A DNA stretch of 64,000 bases from Metridium senile (taxonomy: Eukaryota; Cnidaria; Anthozoa; Actiniaria; Metridiidae). The stretch spans positions 17,197,807 through 17,261,806 of the forward strand of contig OX459103.1 in the NCBI GenBank assembly GCA_949775045.1, written 5' to 3'. Below are positions 40,810 to 64,000 of this stretch, one piece after another (within the stretch, counting starts at the first letter, position 1; each line of letters starts with the position of its first letter). A program made the translations under genes and the position numbers. Under the pieces are notes generated by a model. The model had not been told where the DNA came from, ran no database searches, and worked only from the letters and a program-made list of their open reading frames with translations.

Positions 40810-41294
40810 CTGCACTTCGGCTACAAGGTCTACGACTTCGATGAACAAATCTTGTACTACATGGACGAGTGGCTAGATCTTTACAAACATGGTAAGGTAC
40901 CCGATTTCTATGCCATGTTTAAAGATGTGGACGCTGTGACCGATTCACCTTGCAATTTCTTCTTCGAAGAACTGATGACTGCATTTCCAGACGCTAAAGT
41001 TATTCTATCAGAACGGGAAGAAGATGCATGGATTGAGAGTTATAAAAAACACAACGAAACTATCAACAATTCCTTCCTCATGAAGATCAAGTTCTTTCTT
41101 CCAACATTCAAAAGCTTTGGTTCATAATTCTTAACAAAAGAATGGCAGATATGGGAAATTTTGATCCACAGTCATCATACATCTGTCGCAAGCGATATCG
41201 CTGGCACAACGACCGAGTCAAGTCTGTAGCTCCTGCAGACAAGCTGCTTGTGTACAAAGTCCCCTATACCACCTCGCAAAATGCATTCACGTAA
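40810..41294 (+). pseudogene. Sulfotransferase-like (P-loop family) pseudogene fragment
   Basis: The reading LHFGYKVYDFDEQILYYMDE, then PDFYAMFKDVDAVTDSPCNF, then EELMTAFPDAKVILSERE resembles the middle of the sulfotransferase-like family found in many marine invertebrates. The P-loop N-terminus is missing. Near 41115 the frame must change: the first frame stops at 41127, while the next frame continues RMADMGNFDPQSSYICRKRY, RWHNDRVKSVAPADKLLVYK, which matches the family's C-terminal half. That frame ends at 41294 in unrelated repeat DNA. Truncated at both ends and frameshifted, hence not functional. Confidence 0.65.
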
Positions 41295-41448
41295 AATAAA
41301 TTGGTCATTTCACGAATCACGCAAAATACTGAAATCTTTTTCAAATTCACGCAAAAAAACGACGCTATCACGTTTCACGAATCACGTTAAAACTGTTATT
41401 GTTATTGTTATTATTTATCCGGGCGATCGATAGCAATAGTGTCTACTT

Positions 41449-41562
41449 AACAATTAAACCCGCAGCCCGAATGGTCTACGAGTCAATAGCCCATGAGGCC
41501 GGAGGCCGAATGGGCTATTGATACGTTGGCATGGACCATGAGGGCGAGAGGTCTAATTGTTT
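41449..41562. repeat. Palindromic repeat, AATTAGACC family
   Basis: AACAATTAAACCCGCAGCCC and GGGCGAGAGGTCTAATTGTT face each other around ATAGCCCATGAGGCCGGAGG. I recall very similar palindromes from cnidarian genomes, but cannot check that here. Confidence 0.6.
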
Positions 41563-42114
41563 TAGTATAAACCAACTAGTAGGTCAAACTTTGCCATATT
41601 TTGAAAGAAAAATAACATTTCAAGCGTTATATTTTGAAAACATGACATAATCGAAAGTGAAAATACCGAGCGCGCGCTCAATGGGTGTGACGGCAAGTCA
41701 AAATGTATTCAAAACACATCGAAATTCTTCACAGTTTTAGTCATTTTCTTCCTCAAGACTTTTGTTTTAACGGCTGAAAATAGCATAATTTTACTGCTAA
41801 AACTACTATAAAAACTAGTTAAAAACAAAATCCGAAAAGTTAAAAACAAAATCCGAAAAGTTAAAAACAAGATCCGATACCTATTGCAACTCAGGCAGGT
41901 GTTATGCAAATCCTTCTTATTCAAGGAACTCTCGAATCGAAGGCTTCTAACTTGAGAAGGAAAAAACCTATTTAAATTGTCCCCAAAAGACTTTGTGTTT
42001 ATTCGAAAGGATTGTTTCATTGATAAATAGAGATGTAGCCCCTTTTAGGTGGTTTCAGGTCACAGAAAAAGGATTTAAACTCGTTGCAAAAGCTTAACAG
42101 CTATATCTGCAAAT

Positions 42115-63700
<21,586 letters not shown>

Positions 63701-64000
63701 GTAATATTATTACTATATATATTTTTTAATCTGTTGTTGTAACTGTAGTTATTGTTATTATCTTTTTCATCAACATAATATACATTACAAAACACATGTT
63801 AACATTTGGTCAGGTAAAATTTCATGCTAGACGTCCCGCATAAAGGCCAATACATGTACAAACAGGCAGAAATTCGACTAAAAAATCTTTTTTTTTAAAT
63901 CTTTTCTCGAAATAATTATTAAAGCCAATCGATCGATGAGCACCTTTGTAAAGCCCATACAAACTTAAAGTATATAGTATTGTACAGTATATATTGTATA

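Overview
This is metazoan nuclear DNA. It is AT-rich, its genes are split by GT-AG introns, and it is dense in microsatellites, hairpin elements and retrotransposon remnants. The host is probably a cnidarian. That rests on memory of the repeat families (hairpins of the type at 10.7-11.9 kb, 41.4 kb and 53 kb, Penelope-like and CR1/L2-like debris) and on the presence of a clustered Ig receptor family. The species cannot be fixed from sequence alone, and other aquatic invertebrates remain possible.

From 1 to 40 kb there is a head-to-tail cluster of four paralogous cell-surface receptor genes, all on the + strand (called A, B, C and D here). Every extracellular domain is one exon with phase-1 introns at both ends: signal peptide, an unusual V-like Ig domain, I-set 1, I-set 2, two fibronectin III domains, a Thr-rich stalk plus transmembrane exon, a 25-nt exon, and a tyrosine-rich tail that ends in an ITAM-type YxxL-x6-YxxL motif. 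Assembled open frames are 600 aa (A, lacks I-set 2), 662 aa (C, complete set) and 590 aa (D, I-set 1 destroyed). B keeps a signal peptide, two V exons and both I-set exons but has no FN3, membrane or tail exons. In all five V exons Trp stands where the B-strand Cys should be, and a new Cys lies before strand D. Conserved CCAAT-containing 5' flanks precede each gene.

At 40.8 kb lies a truncated, frameshifted sulfotransferase-like pseudogene. From 42.1 kb to beyond the window's end runs gene E: a signal peptide split over two exons, a 12-kb intron, a LamG/concanavalin-like domain with a one-base frame break, uncharacterised segments, and at least two FN3 domains. Its large intron carries a 3-kb long-inverted-repeat element and a nearly intact 3.9-kb TA-flanked Tc1/mariner-type transposon with 140-bp ends. 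That transposon encodes, convergently, a DD37E-like transposase and a 413-aa PB1-like/zinc-knuckle protein.

The main biological signal is the receptor cluster. It looks like an invertebrate immune or allorecognition receptor complex in which each paralog has a different domain set. The second is the two-gene mariner-type transposon. The remaining DNA is mostly decaying LINEs, a Penelope fragment, many palindromic elements with TA targets, and large tandem arrays (8-bp x about 121, 55-bp x about 35, TTGG and TA arrays).
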